Assembly (NCBI GenBank): GCA_024275115.1
Contig: JAJRZT010000010.1
Location: 1-52,626 of the forward strand
Direction: 5' to 3'
Length of the DNA stretch: 52,626 nucleotides
Origin: Gammaproteobacteria bacterium
Lineage (GTDB): Bacteria > Pseudomonadota > Gammaproteobacteria > UBA6429 > Thiohalophilaceae
Shown: piece after piece, positions 44,883 through 52,626 of the stretch
Numbering within the stretch: position 1 is the first letter of the stretch
Layout: every line of letters begins with the position of its first letter
Translations under genes and position numbers: made by a program
The notes under the pieces: model-generated
What the model saw: the letters and a program-made list of their open reading frames with translations, nothing else
Database searches by the model: none
What the model was told of the DNA's origin: nothing

Positions 44883-45602
44883 ATGCTAACAACACTTTTA
44901 CATGCAACCCAACAATGGGCTAAGCGACTTACTCGCCGCTACACAACCTGCCCGTTGTGTTCAGAACTCAACACACAACTTATCTGCCCTGCTTGCACAA
45001 AAATGCTGCCAGAGATAACAACCCAATGCTTTCAATGTGGTTTACCCCTGAATATGGTCGACACGTCACACAATGCGCTACGCTGCGGCCAATGTGTAAA
45101 AACACCCCCCGCTTTTGATCTGTGCATTAGCCCTTACCATTATGCGTTACCTGTTAGCCAGTTTATTACCCAGCTAAAATTCCAGCACAAACTCTATTAT
45201 GCACAAGTGCTTGCCGAATTGCTGATAACTAAAATTGAACAACACGCAGAAGGCTTGCCGGACTGTATAATCCCCGTTCCGCTGCATAAAAAGCGGCTGC
45301 GGCAACGTGGCTTTAACCAAGCCGTGGAAATTGCCCGCCCCATTGCCAGGCGCTACAGTATTCCGCTTAATACCCGCTGCTGCACACGCGTAGTTTCTAC
45401 CGCACCGCAAATGCAGCAGAATAAAAAAACCCGCCAAAAGAATATTCGCAATGCTTTTAAAATCGCAACCGACTTCCCATACAAGCACGTTGCGATTGTT
45501 GACGATGTAATGACCACGGGCCAGACCGTAAACGAGCTAGCCCGCGTGCTGCGCAAGCAAGGCGCTGAGCGCATCCAGATCTGGAGCGCAGCTCGCGCAT
45601 AA
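44883..45602 (+). CDS. ComF family phosphoribosyltransferase-like protein
   Basis: The 239-residue protein has an N-terminal zinc-binding region with CPLCSELNTQLICPAC and CFQCGLPL...CGQC, and a C-terminal phosphoribosyltransferase domain with the PRPP motif VAIVDDVMTTGQTV. ComF-type proteins function in DNA uptake or use (also called GntX in enteric bacteria). It is divergent from the bio operon, as often seen in gammaproteobacteria. A good ribosome-binding site (AGGATGATTT) precedes the ATG. Confidence 0.9.
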   Translation: MLTTLLHATQQWAKRLTRRYTTCPLCSELNTQLICPACTKMLPEITTQCFQCGLPLNMVDTSHNALRCGQCVKTPPAFDLCISPYHYALPVSQFITQLKFQHKLYYAQVLAELLITKIEQHAEGLPDCIIPVPLHKKRLRQRGFNQAVEIARPIARRYSIPLNTRCCTRVVSTAPQMQQNKKTRQKNIRNAFKIATDFPYKHVAIVDDVMTTGQTVNELARVLRKQGAERIQIWSAARA

Positions 45603-45636
45603 AACCATACAAACAATAAGGTTAAATGACTGTAAA

Positions 45637-45677
45637 TTGATCTAGATCAATGTTTTTAAAATACCCTCTCCCATAAT
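45637..45677 (+). promoter_or_regulatory. Class II FNR-type promoter of the 36-residue membrane peptide
   Basis: TTGATCTAGATCAA at 45637-45650 is a perfect FNR/ANR box, palindromic over all 14 bases. A -10 candidate CATAAT lies at 45672-45677, which puts the transcription start near 45685 and the box centre (45643.5) at about -41.5, the usual position for FNR activation. No other box this good was seen in the window. Confidence 0.75.
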
Positions 45678-45710
45678 TATAAAGGAATACTTTAATAAGG
45701 GGATTTAGTG

Positions 45711-45821
45711 ATGATGTATCAAGAGGGTGATAAAGAAATTTTGATGAATGTTGGTAAAACCGTACTCGTGTTACTGGGTGTTATGGCTGTAGCTATTTTT
45801 GTGGCTAATGCCGTTATTTAA
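45711..45821 (+). CDS. Small FNR-box-controlled membrane peptide (36 residues)
   Basis: AAGGGG precedes the ATG by 8 bp. The peptide begins MMYQEGDKEILMNVGKTVL and ends in one hydrophobic helix (about residues 17-36) finishing at NAVI. A strong terminator follows 22 bp downstream, so it is a complete one-gene transcription unit. The perfect FNR box in its promoter points to expression at low oxygen. It might be an accessory subunit of the cbb3 oxidase, like the small CcoM helix described in Pseudomonas, but the sequence is not clearly similar. Confidence 0.7.
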   Translation: MMYQEGDKEILMNVGKTVLVLLGVMAVAIFVANAVI

Positions 45822-45842
45822 AAAATCGAGTCATTGAACCCC

Positions 45843-45876
45843 AACCGCCCGGCCAGTATGGTTGGGCGGTTTTTTT
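45843..45876 (+). terminator. Rho-independent terminator of the 36-residue peptide gene
   Basis: The arms AACCGCCC (45843-45850) and GGGCGGTT (45864-45871) form an 8-bp GC-rich stem, followed by TTTTT ending at 45876. Confidence 0.88.
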
Positions 45877-45936
45877 ATGCCTATAATCTCAAAAGTAACT
45901 TACACTTAATAACCATCAATAAGAGAACTAAAAACA

Positions 45937-46521
45937 ATGTGGGATGAACGCTACGCTGCCGAACATTATATTTATGGCATACAACCCAATACCTTTTTAG
46001 AACAGAATTTTACTCAAATCCCCAAAGGCAAGGTATTGTGCTTAGCCGATGGCGAAGGCCGTAATTCCGTGTTTCTGGCAAAACAAGGTTACAAGGTAAC
46101 CGCCATCGACTCATCCGCCGTTGGCATTGAAAAGGCTAAAAAACTGGCACAAGATAATAGCGTACAGGTTAACTATGTTCATGCCGACCTAGCCACCTAC
46201 CCACTCGGCTCAGAACAATGGGATGGCATTGTTTCTATTTTTTGCCACCTGCCAGAAAAAATCAGAATCGAATTACATGCACAAGTTGTGCACGGGCTTA
46301 AAGGCACCGGCACTTTACTATTAGAAGCCTACACCCCCGAACAACTCAAACACGGCACCGGCGGGCCACCGGTCGTTGAACTTACTATGAGTGCCGATAT
46401 TTTAAAAAAAGAATTAGCCGGTTTACAGTTTAGCCTGTTGCAGGAGCTCGAACGCGAGGTTGTTGAAGGCAGCCACCATACCGGGCTTGGTGCGGTTGTT
46501 CAGGCCATTGCCAGAAAATAA
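45937..46521 (+). CDS. Class I SAM-dependent methyltransferase
   Basis: The 194-residue protein has the SAM-binding motif I VLCLADGEGRNSVFLAKQGY, acidic loop ending TAIDSS and a DGIVSIFCHLP motif IV. The N-terminal WDERYAAEHYIYGIQPNTFL resembles small TehB/thiopurine-type methyltransferases. No substrate can be named. It is convergent with the outer-membrane gene, 10 bp apart, with no evident terminator between them. Confidence 0.85.
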   Translation: MWDERYAAEHYIYGIQPNTFLEQNFTQIPKGKVLCLADGEGRNSVFLAKQGYKVTAIDSSAVGIEKAKKLAQDNSVQVNYVHADLATYPLGSEQWDGIVSIFCHLPEKIRIELHAQVVHGLKGTGTLLLEAYTPEQLKHGTGGPPVVELTMSADILKKELAGLQFSLLQELEREVVEGSHHTGLGAVVQAIARK

Positions 46522-46531
46522 CAGCGTGTTG

Positions 46532-47191
46532 TTAGAACTTGAAATAAAAATCCACAAACGGGCCTTCAGTTTCACTACTGGTGGTAATACTCTGAAAAGC
46601 ATTTAAATGAAGTTGCTGGTACTGCCAGCCACCGTGCAAACCAAAACCATTGCGGCTTTGATAACTCAGCATGGCTTTATAGTCATAAGCGGTGCTGTTC
46701 GCAAGAACCATATGTTTACCCTCAAAACCGGCGGATAATCCCTTCCAGGGCAATTCATACAAGGCCGTTGCATACATCATCGGCAAGGTTGCATTGTAGC
46801 TTTGTGAACTCGTCACACCAAATTCATTAACCGCCTGTGTAATGCCGTTAATAAATTTAATATTTAAACCTAAATCAAAATTTAATTTGCCACGTTGAAA
46901 AGGATAAAAGAAGGTCGCATCGTACTGCCGTATAATGCCGCGATCTAAAGAATATTTTGTGCTTTTAGGCGCAAGGGAAATATTGTCGAACTCACTCATC
47001 AAGTTACGCTGTATGTTTTGCTGACTTAAAGCAGAAGATTGACCTTCAAACTTTACATTTAAACGCAAAGGATCGTCACGCCAGGAAGAAATATCACTCT
47101 CAGCCACCACGCTAACTGGCAGTGCAGCCGCCATTAAAACCGCTAAAGTTGAGCTACTGCATAAATTTTTGAGTTGCTTGTTATAAAACAC
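46532..47191 (-). CDS. Outer-membrane beta-barrel protein (TIGR04219-like)
   Basis: The 219-residue protein starts with GTG behind AAGGAA, has a signal peptide ending near residue 30 (PVSVVAES), and alternating strands to a C-terminal phenylalanine (DFYFKF), the signal for outer-membrane insertion. The pattern with repeated GLNIKF-, ALYELPWKG- and GGWQYQQ-like strands recalls TIGR04219 barrel proteins. The gap 47192-47448 upstream holds no supported gene. Confidence 0.72.
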   Translation of the reverse strand: MFYNKQLKNLCSSSTLAVLMAAALPVSVVAESDISSWRDDPLRLNVKFEGQSSALSQQNIQRNLMSEFDNISLAPKSTKYSLDRGIIRQYDATFFYPFQRGKLNFDLGLNIKFINGITQAVNEFGVTSSQSYNATLPMMYATALYELPWKGLSAGFEGKHMVLANSTAYDYKAMLSYQSRNGFGLHGGWQYQQLHLNAFQSITTSSETEGPFVDFYFKF

Positions 47192-47448
47192 AACCGGTTC
47201 CTTAAGATTAGCGCTAATTTGTTAACTAAAAAATCAATCCCTTATTTTCAGTACTTACTTTACCCGGAATTAACCCATAATAACTGTGAACCCGGTCACG
47301 GCTAATACGAAATAATAAAAAGCTAAAAGTGGTTTGCCTGATACCCTCTTAATGCCTCTAAGCGTAGCTGAAAGTGCGATTTTTTCCAGCGAAAAATTAC
47401 CAAAATATGCCCTGATTTTTAAACAGCGACTTACGCTGAGCACAGCAA

Positions 47449-48336
47449 CTAAACAAGTAGCCAATAATGTAAGACCAGACCTACAAAAATAGTACCACCG
47501 AACCCGTTATTATTAAGAAATGCCTGTATACATTGTTCCGGCATGCGGTTTTTAATTAAATATTGCTGGTAAACAGCCAGCCCTGCCGCAACCACCAAAC
47601 TAAAATAAAACACCCAACTGAGCTGCAACTGCTGACCAATAAAATACAGGCCAAGTAAAACAATACCTTGCAACATGGCTATCATCACTTTATCCATGTC
47701 ATCAAATAAAATAGCGGTTGATTTAACCCCGGCCTTTAAATCGTCTTCTTTGTCGGCCATTGCATACATCGTATCGTAAGCTACCGACCAGACAATATTC
47801 ACCACAAACAGTAACCAGGCAATTTGGGGTACGCTACCCGTTTGAGCTGCAAAAGCCATCGGAATCGACCAGCCAAACGCCATGCCCAGCGCTATCTGGG
47901 GTAAATGGGTATAACGTTTCATAAAAGGGTAAATAGCAGCAAGTCCCACCCCTATAAATGATAAGTATATGGTCAGTTTGTTCATCAATAAAACCAATAC
48001 AAAAGCGGCTAAACATAAACCAATAAACAGCTTGAGCGCTTCTTTTGGTTTAACCAACCCACTGGCAATGGGGCGCAGACGGGTACGGGCAACAAGCGGG
48101 TCAATTTTTCTGTCGGCATAGTCATTAATTACGCAACCTGCTGATCGCATCAACACCACACCTGTAATAAAAACAAATAAAACCAGCAGATCCGGTTTGC
48201 CTTCACTCGCTATCCATAACGCCCAAAGGGTTGGCCAGAGCAATAAAAAAATACCTATCGGTTTGTTTAACCGGGTAAGAAGGTAATATTGGTAGAGTCG
48301 GTCTTTTAGCTGTGATTGTATCGGGGGTTTATTCAT
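47449..48336 (-). CDS. ubiA: 4-hydroxybenzoate polyprenyltransferase
   Basis: UbiA prenylates 4-hydroxybenzoate in ubiquinone synthesis. The 295-residue protein has about nine membrane helices and two aspartate-rich motifs, CVINDYADRKIDPLV and YDTMYAMADKEDDLKAGVKS. I placed the start at MNKPPIQSQLKDRL, 22 codons inside the longest frame, which gives the normal family length. No ubiC was found next to it. Quinone supply links it to the oxidases in the window. Confidence 0.93.
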   Translation of the reverse strand: MNKPPIQSQLKDRLYQYYLLTRLNKPIGIFLLLWPTLWALWIASEGKPDLLVLFVFITGVVLMRSAGCVINDYADRKIDPLVARTRLRPIASGLVKPKEALKLFIGLCLAAFVLVLLMNKLTIYLSFIGVGLAAIYPFMKRYTHLPQIALGMAFGWSIPMAFAAQTGSVPQIAWLLFVVNIVWSVAYDTMYAMADKEDDLKAGVKSTAILFDDMDKVMIAMLQGIVLLGLYFIGQQLQLSWVFYFSLVVAAGLAVYQQYLIKNRMPEQCIQAFLNNNGFGGTIFVGLVLHYWLLV

Positions 48337-48622
48337 CCAGATATTATAAATAGTTTGCAGCGAGCATGCTGAGCTTTTTACCAATATGACAAAGCTTTCC
48401 ACCTGCCAACGACAATGAATAAACTCATGACGGCCGTTAATATGTTTATGGTGAGTGTTTCACCTTTTCCAGCAACGTCAGTCCAACTTGAGAAAGGGTA
48501 AGGTGGTCAGAGATTAGGATCAGTTATTTAGATGAACCAGCCTATTTTTAAATAACTAAATTTATCTAAAGCAGCCCTCTTTTTAATGCTCTCGCACCAA
48601 AAACGTACTAAACCTATCTACA

Positions 48623-48639
48623 TGCACCACTTTGTACCA
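48623..48639 (+). promoter_or_regulatory. Possible NtrC-type half-site upstream of the sigma-54 promoter
   Basis: TGCACCACTTTGTACCA contains one good NtrC half-site (TGCACCA) about 65 bp upstream of the -24 box; the other half is poor. A second GCACCA lies at 48594-48599. This is weak evidence on its own but is placed where an enhancer would be. Confidence 0.3.
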
Positions 48640-48688
48640 AATAATCCGTAAATATAAATAAAAAGTAAATTAAAACAACAAATTACAT

Positions 48689-48705
48689 TTGGCATATTAC
48701 TTGCG
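48689..48705 (+). promoter_or_regulatory. Sigma-54 promoter of the formate/nitrite channel gene
   Basis: TTGGCATATTACTTGCG places the -24 GG at 48691-48692 and the -12 GC at 48703-48704, exactly 12 bp apart as sigma-54 requires. It matches the consensus TGGCAC-N5-TTGC except that T replaces C in the sixth base. The start codon is about 45 bp downstream of the predicted transcription start. An activator such as NtrC would be needed. Confidence 0.65.
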
Positions 48706-48760
48706 ATACAAACTGAAAAATATTTTAAAATTATTCATGGATGCATGAAGAGGATTTGTT

Positions 48761-49570
48761 ATGTCGTATTTAGAACCGTCAGAGTTTGTTACAAAAATGG
48801 TCGATTCGGGAGAATCAAAAGTTTACATGTCAACTAAAGATACGTTGATTCGAGCATTTATGGCAGGGGCTATTTTAGCGCTCGCGGCTGTGTTTGCAGT
48901 TACCGTTACCGTTCAAACCGGTTCAGCACTTGCAGGAGCCGTTCTTTTTCCTGTTGGTTTCATTATGTTATATCTCATGAAGTTTGACTTACTTACCGGT
49001 GTTTTTACTCTTGTACCGCTTGCCCTGATTGATAAAAGACCCGGCGTTACTGTTAACCAGGTACTACGAAACTGGGGTCTTGTTTTTCTTGGTAACTTTG
49101 CAGGCGCAATATCTGTTGCAATTATGATGTCTTTTATCTTGACCTATGGATATAACACTGACGGTGGCATTATTGCTGCAAAAGTGGCTAGCATTGGTGA
49201 ATCAAGAACCTTAGGTTATCAAGCACATGGTGTTGAAGGTTGGTTTACTATTTTTGTTCGTGGCATGTTGTGTAACTGGATGGTTTCGATGGGGGTTGTT
49301 GGTGCGATGATTTCCACCTCAGCAGGTAGTAAAATGATGGCAATGTGGATGCCAATTATGCTCTTCTTTTATATGGGCTTCGAACATTCAATTGTAAATA
49401 TGTTTTTATTCCCATTCTCAATGATCATGGGCGGTGATTTTACTGTTGCTGAATACTTAATTTGGAATGAGATCCCCACTGTATTAGGTAATCTAGTGGG
49501 TGGTTTTGTATTTGTTGCCTTACCACTGTACTACACTCATGTTAGAACAAGCCCAAACCGTGCCTTATAA
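48761..49570 (+). CDS. Formate/nitrite transporter (FNT) family channel
   Basis: The 269-residue protein has six membrane helices and FNT features: the AGAVLFPVGFIMLYLMKFDLLTG region, GNFAGAISVAIMM, the GMLCNWMVSMGVVGAM motif, and the GFEHSIVNMFLFP motif with the conserved histidine. FNT pentamers carry formate, nitrite or hydrosulfide. The sigma-54 promoter and the following kinase/phosphatase, a neighbour of nitrate-assimilation genes in pseudomonads, favour nitrite. A ribosome-binding site (AGAGGATTTGTT) precedes the ATG. Confidence 0.93.
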   Translation: MSYLEPSEFVTKMVDSGESKVYMSTKDTLIRAFMAGAILALAAVFAVTVTVQTGSALAGAVLFPVGFIMLYLMKFDLLTGVFTLVPLALIDKRPGVTVNQVLRNWGLVFLGNFAGAISVAIMMSFILTYGYNTDGGIIAAKVASIGESRTLGYQAHGVEGWFTIFVRGMLCNWMVSMGVVGAMISTSAGSKMMAMWMPIMLFFYMGFEHSIVNMFLFPFSMIMGGDFTVAEYLIWNEIPTVLGNLVGGFVFVALPLYYTHVRTSPNRAL

Positions 49571-49592
49571 TAAACAAAGAAAATAATTATAT

Positions 49593-49655
49593 ATCGTCAA
49601 CGGGGTATGCACTCCGCTGACGACCAAAGGGGAGAGCTCCGCTTCTCCCCTTTGG
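49593..49655 (+). terminator. Two stem-loops between the FNT and kinase/phosphatase genes
   Basis: CGTCAACGGGGT and ACTCCGCTGACG (49595-49606 and 49611-49622) form an imperfect stem. CCAAAGGGGAGA (49624-49635) and TCTCCCCTTTGG (49644-49655) form a perfect 12-bp stem with an 8-nt loop. No T-run follows the second, so it may be a partial terminator or mRNA stabiliser that lets some transcription reach the next gene. Confidence 0.55.
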
Positions 49656-49721
49656 AAACCCCAACGGTTTTGTGCCCGCCACAAGCGGACGGGGAATTTA
49701 GATTATACTGTGTATTAAAAC

Positions 49722-51458
49722 ATGCCAACTCAATTAAAAATATCTCTTGGTCAATACTCTGGTAAAGGCCGAAAAGAAATTAACCAGGATTTCCATGGCA
49801 CTCATATTCCCAAAGAACCACTACTTAGCTCAAAAGGGATTGCAATAGCACTCGCTGATGGTATTAGCAGCAGCCATGTTAGCCAAATAGCAAGTAAAAC
49901 AGCCATTACCAGTTTTTTAGAAGATTACTATTGTACTTCTGAATCCTGGTCAGTAAAAACAGCCGTGCTACGCGTATTACTGTCAACAAATTCCTGGCTC
50001 TATTCACAATCCCGTGCTAGCCAATATCGTTATGAACTTGATAAAGGGTATGTCTGCACCTTTAGCACATTAGTACTTAAATCAACCACCGCGCATATCT
50101 TTCATGTTGGTGATAGCCGAATCTATCGTTTATCAAACCATCAACTCGAACTTCTTACTGAAGATCATCGACTATGGGTATCAAAAGATAAAAGTTACCT
50201 GCAACGTGCGTTAGGTATGAAGGATCATATTGATATAGAATATCAATCACTCCCTTTAGATGTTAATGATATTTTCATTTTAGCAACAGATGGGATCTAT
50301 GAGTTCGCAAGTGAAAAATTTATTATAGGCACTATAAGCGAACACAAGGACAACCTAAATGATGCTGCAAAAATTATTTTTGACAACGCCTACAAAAGTG
50401 GAAGCGATGATAATTTAACTATTCAAATTGTTAAAGTTGATCAACTTCCACTGCAGAATATTAAAGAAGTCTACCAGCAATTAACGACTTTACCCTTTCC
50501 GCCTGAACTCAAGCCTAGAATGTTATTTGATGGTTATGAAATCATACGAAACATTCATCTCACAAGCCGTAGTCATATTTATCTTGCTACCGATACCAAA
50601 ACAAAAGAACAGGTTGTGATTAAAGCCCCGTCGATTGATCTTCGCGAAGATGCCGCTTATCTTGAACGGTTTCTTATGGAAGAATGGATCGCTCGGCGTA
50701 TCAATAATGCGCATGTGTTAAAAGCTAGCTTACAAACACGCAAGCACAACTACTTATATATTGTCACTGAATATATTGAAGGAAAAACATTATCGCAATG
50801 GATGATAGACCATCCTGAACCCGATATTGATACTGTGCGTAATATTATTAAGCAAATTTCAATTGGCTTACGTGCCTTTCACCGACAAGAAATGCTACAT
50901 CAAGATCTTAGACCAAATAACATCATGATCGATAAAACAGGTACCGTTAAAATTATTGATTTCGGTTCAACTCAAGTTGCAGGTTTAAAAGAAATAACGA
51001 CCCCTCTTAACCAACAAAATATACTTGGCACAGCCCAATATACTGCGCCAGAATATTTTCTTGGAGAAACAGGCACATCTCGTTCAGATATGTTTTCTTT
51101 AGGTGTTATTACCTATCAAATGTTATCTGGCAGATTGCCTTATGGCGCTCAAGTGGCACGAGCACAAACAAAATCAGCCCAACGAAAGCTTATTTATCAA
51201 TCTGTACTTGATGATGATCGTACAATCCCCGCCTGGATCGATGAAACCATTAAAAAATCCATTCATCCCGATCCCTGTAAACGCTATGAAGAAATAACCG
51301 AGTTTATCTATGATCTACATCACCCCAACAAAACTTTTTTAAATAAAACACGACCTCCTTTAATAGAACGAAGCCCTGTTCTTTTTTGGAAGAGCCTTTC
51401 TTTTATTCTCTTCATTATTGTTCTTATATTACTAAGCACGCATCCCGAGATAAGTTAA
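49722..51458 (+). CDS. Bifunctional PP2C phosphatase / Ser-Thr protein kinase with membrane anchor
   Basis: The 578-residue protein has an N-terminal PP2C domain (about 1-240; D23, ADG at 45-47, HVGDSR near 128-133, ATDG at 188-191, SDDN at 228-231) and a C-terminal Hanks-type kinase (about 270-540; K301 in VVIK, HQDLRPNN at 393-400, DFG at 413-415, APE at 442-444). HQD replaces the usual HRD. A C-terminal membrane helix (about 555-575) anchors it with both domains in the cytoplasm. In pseudomonads a kinase of this type lies in the nitrate assimilation locus, which matches the FNT channel upstream here. Confidence 0.92.
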   Translation: MPTQLKISLGQYSGKGRKEINQDFHGTHIPKEPLLSSKGIAIALADGISSSHVSQIASKTAITSFLEDYYCTSESWSVKTAVLRVLLSTNSWLYSQSRASQYRYELDKGYVCTFSTLVLKSTTAHIFHVGDSRIYRLSNHQLELLTEDHRLWVSKDKSYLQRALGMKDHIDIEYQSLPLDVNDIFILATDGIYEFASEKFIIGTISEHKDNLNDAAKIIFDNAYKSGSDDNLTIQIVKVDQLPLQNIKEVYQQLTTLPFPPELKPRMLFDGYEIIRNIHLTSRSHIYLATDTKTKEQVVIKAPSIDLREDAAYLERFLMEEWIARRINNAHVLKASLQTRKHNYLYIVTEYIEGKTLSQWMIDHPEPDIDTVRNIIKQISIGLRAFHRQEMLHQDLRPNNIMIDKTGTVKIIDFGSTQVAGLKEITTPLNQQNILGTAQYTAPEYFLGETGTSRSDMFSLGVITYQMLSGRLPYGAQVARAQTKSAQRKLIYQSVLDDDRTIPAWIDETIKKSIHPDPCKRYEEITEFIYDLHHPNKTFLNKTRPPLIERSPVLFWKSLSFILFIIVLILLSTHPEIS

Positions 51459-51680
51459 ATAATCGATCTCGAAAGCTGCGAGAATCAGAGACTCGTTTAT
51501 GTCGGCGATTAAAACACTGTGTATAAATATCATTTAGTTGCCGTGTGCTCTTTACCTTATCTTTTTATTCTGTAACTATGCATTAACGTGCCATTCACAA
51601 TAAAAGCACCCAACAAGGGCGCTAATAAAAAATAATAAAACACACAGGCACTTTCAAAAAAATCAAGGGGGAAATTCGTT

Positions 51681-52472
51681 ATGGTTACACCCATACAACA
51701 TCACCAACCCGGCATTCAGCCTGATCCATTACCTTTTGTGGCTCCATGCCATCAACTTAAAACAACGGCGGCTTTTCACTGGATTAAACTCGGCTGGCAA
51801 GATTTTAAACGCGCGCCACGTCAAAGCATTACCTATGGTTTTATCATTATGTTGCTAAGTTATATCTCCAGTTTCTGTGCATTGGAATTCGGTAACTTTT
51901 ATTCCGTGCTTTCATTGGTATTAAGCTTTCTTCTGTTAGGCCCCATTATTGCCATTGGTTTATATTCAATTAGCAGCCAGTTACAGGAAGGTAAACAGCC
52001 TGCTTTAGGCTATTGCTTGCGAGAAGGCCGCCTCCACTTTGGTAATATTGGAGTGTTTAGTTTGATGTTAATGGTGGTGTTTTTAATCTGGGCACGCGCC
52101 GCATCGATGTTGCATGTGTTTTACCCGATTGAATCAGGCGCGAGTTTCGAAAGCTTTATAACCTTTCTAAGTATTGGCACCAGTGTCGGTGCCGTTTTTG
52201 CCTTTATTATTTTTACTGCCAGTGCATTCTCATTACCAATGATTATGGACAGGAAGGTAGACACCGTAACGGCCATTATTACCAGTATAAATGCTGTACT
52301 ACACAATAAAAAAGCAATGCTAGTGTGGTCTATTTGTATATTTTTAAGTGTGCTATTAAGTGTGGCCACCGCGCTTATCGGTCTGCTTATTTTTTTGCCA
52401 GTTATAGGGCATGCAACATGGCATGCGTATAAGGAAACCATTGATGCCAGCCAATGGCCGAGACATATTTAA
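51681..52472 (+). CDS. DUF2189 domain membrane protein
   Basis: The 263-residue protein has about six membrane helices after a hydrophilic N-terminus and carries the WIKLGWQDFKRAPRQSITYG segment typical of DUF2189. A good ribosome-binding site (AAGGGGGAAATTCGTT) precedes the ATG. The gap 51459-51680 upstream contains no other gene and no promoter that I recognise with confidence. Function unknown. Confidence 0.82.
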   Translation: MVTPIQHHQPGIQPDPLPFVAPCHQLKTTAAFHWIKLGWQDFKRAPRQSITYGFIIMLLSYISSFCALEFGNFYSVLSLVLSFLLLGPIIAIGLYSISSQLQEGKQPALGYCLREGRLHFGNIGVFSLMLMVVFLIWARAASMLHVFYPIESGASFESFITFLSIGTSVGAVFAFIIFTASAFSLPMIMDRKVDTVTAIITSINAVLHNKKAMLVWSICIFLSVLLSVATALIGLLIFLPVIGHATWHAYKETIDASQWPRHI

Positions 52473-52529
52473 CCTGAACTCGGAATAAGAGAAATGAGTC
52501 ATTAAAATCCACCACCACAAGGACAGGAA

Positions 52530-52626
52530 GCCGGGATTATCCAATAAAGACCGTCTGCCGCAAGGACGCGGCAGTCGAGTCGCCATGGATGGCATGTTTT
52601 GCGTGTCTTTATTGGATAATCCCGGC
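52530..52626. repeat. 97-bp palindromic element at the window end (MITE- or REP-like)
   Basis: The 22-bp arms 52530-52551 and 52605-52626 are perfectly complementary and both carry GGGATTATCCAATAAAGAC or its complement. The 53-bp centre folds into two further hairpins: CTGCCGC...GCGGCAG (52555-52574 region) and GCCATGGATGGC (52582-52593). It lies downstream of the DUF2189 gene. Nested hairpins with a CCATGGATGG core recall dispersed intergenic repeats seen in many proteobacteria. The element may extend beyond the window. Confidence 0.75.

Noticed and set aside
47270-47464. A 64-residue minus-strand frame overlapping the end of ubiA.
   Set aside because: No ribosome-binding site, odd composition, and overlap with ubiA; no support beyond being open.
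1-52626. tRNA, rRNA, CRISPR array, prophage or classical riboswitch.
   Set aside because: No cloverleaf, repeat-spacer array, phage structural gene or known riboswitch core was recognised on reading both strands; a covariance-model scan would be needed to exclude small RNAs.

Overview
The window looks like about 52.6 kb of the chromosome of an AT-rich, free-living gammaproteobacterium. The evidence is the canonical ccoNOQP-GHIS cluster, a caa3-type oxidase cluster with coxB-coxA-ctaG-coxC and SURF1/ctaA/ctaB, a bioB-F-H-C operon with a comF gene diverging from it, a TIGR03648-like symporter with a DUF4212 partner, and a DsrE2-like protein. Family resemblance suggests a marine, possibly sulfur- or C1-oxidising lineage. 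The genus cannot be named from sequence alone. No rRNA, tRNA, CRISPR array or prophage was seen.

Layout. (1) 1-2030 is an accessory edge: the N-terminus of an IS91-associated type tyrosine recombinase, a Fic AMP-transferase-like gene with a palindromic operator candidate, and a short gene that sits in what looks like a genuine integron cassette. The cassette attC (1906-2001) has textbook R/L geometry, but no integron integrase is visible. (2) 2034-4675 holds a two-gene membrane module (VWA protein plus coiled-coil protein). (3) 4787-13572, minus strand, is the cbb3 oxidase structural and assembly cluster; its ccoO gene carries an in-frame TAA. (4) 13878-15877 holds a lipoprotein, a Crp/Fnr regulator and a DsrE2-like protein. 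(5) 16093-18105 holds two tandem paralogous secreted proteins of unknown function, each followed by a strong terminator. (6) 18406-25480 is a MoxR/DUF58/Bat operon. (7) 25470-33742 is the aa3/caa3 oxidase region with heme A synthesis and assembly factors; two FNR-like boxes lie upstream of coxB. (8) 34234-44545 contains bioD, an exonuclease/DUF294/symporter/DUF4212 module and the bioB-F-H-C operon, which is preceded by a BirA-like operator over a consensus promoter. (9) 44883-48336 holds comF, a 36-codon membrane peptide with a perfect FNR box at -41.5, a methyltransferase, an outer-membrane beta-barrel protein and ubiA. (10) 48761-52472 holds a formate/nitrite-family channel behind a sigma-54 type promoter, a PP2C-phosphatase/kinase fusion and a DUF2189 membrane protein. 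The window ends in a 97-bp palindromic repeat element.

How the genes fit together. The core theme is aerobic and microaerobic respiration: two heme-copper oxidases, their copper and heme delivery factors, quinone synthesis (ubiA), and FNR-type control sites on the caa3 operon and on a small membrane protein. Around this are biotin synthesis, acetate-type Na+ symport with its usual signalling partner, and a small nitrogen-control-like unit (sigma-54 promoter, nitrite-type channel, kinase/phosphatase). The least explained parts are the tandem secreted paralogues, the integron cassette, the first gene of the biotin operon, the small membrane peptides, and the interrupted ccoO. Many gene starts were moved inward from the longest reading frame because a better ribosome-binding site or family length supported it; these cases are noted.
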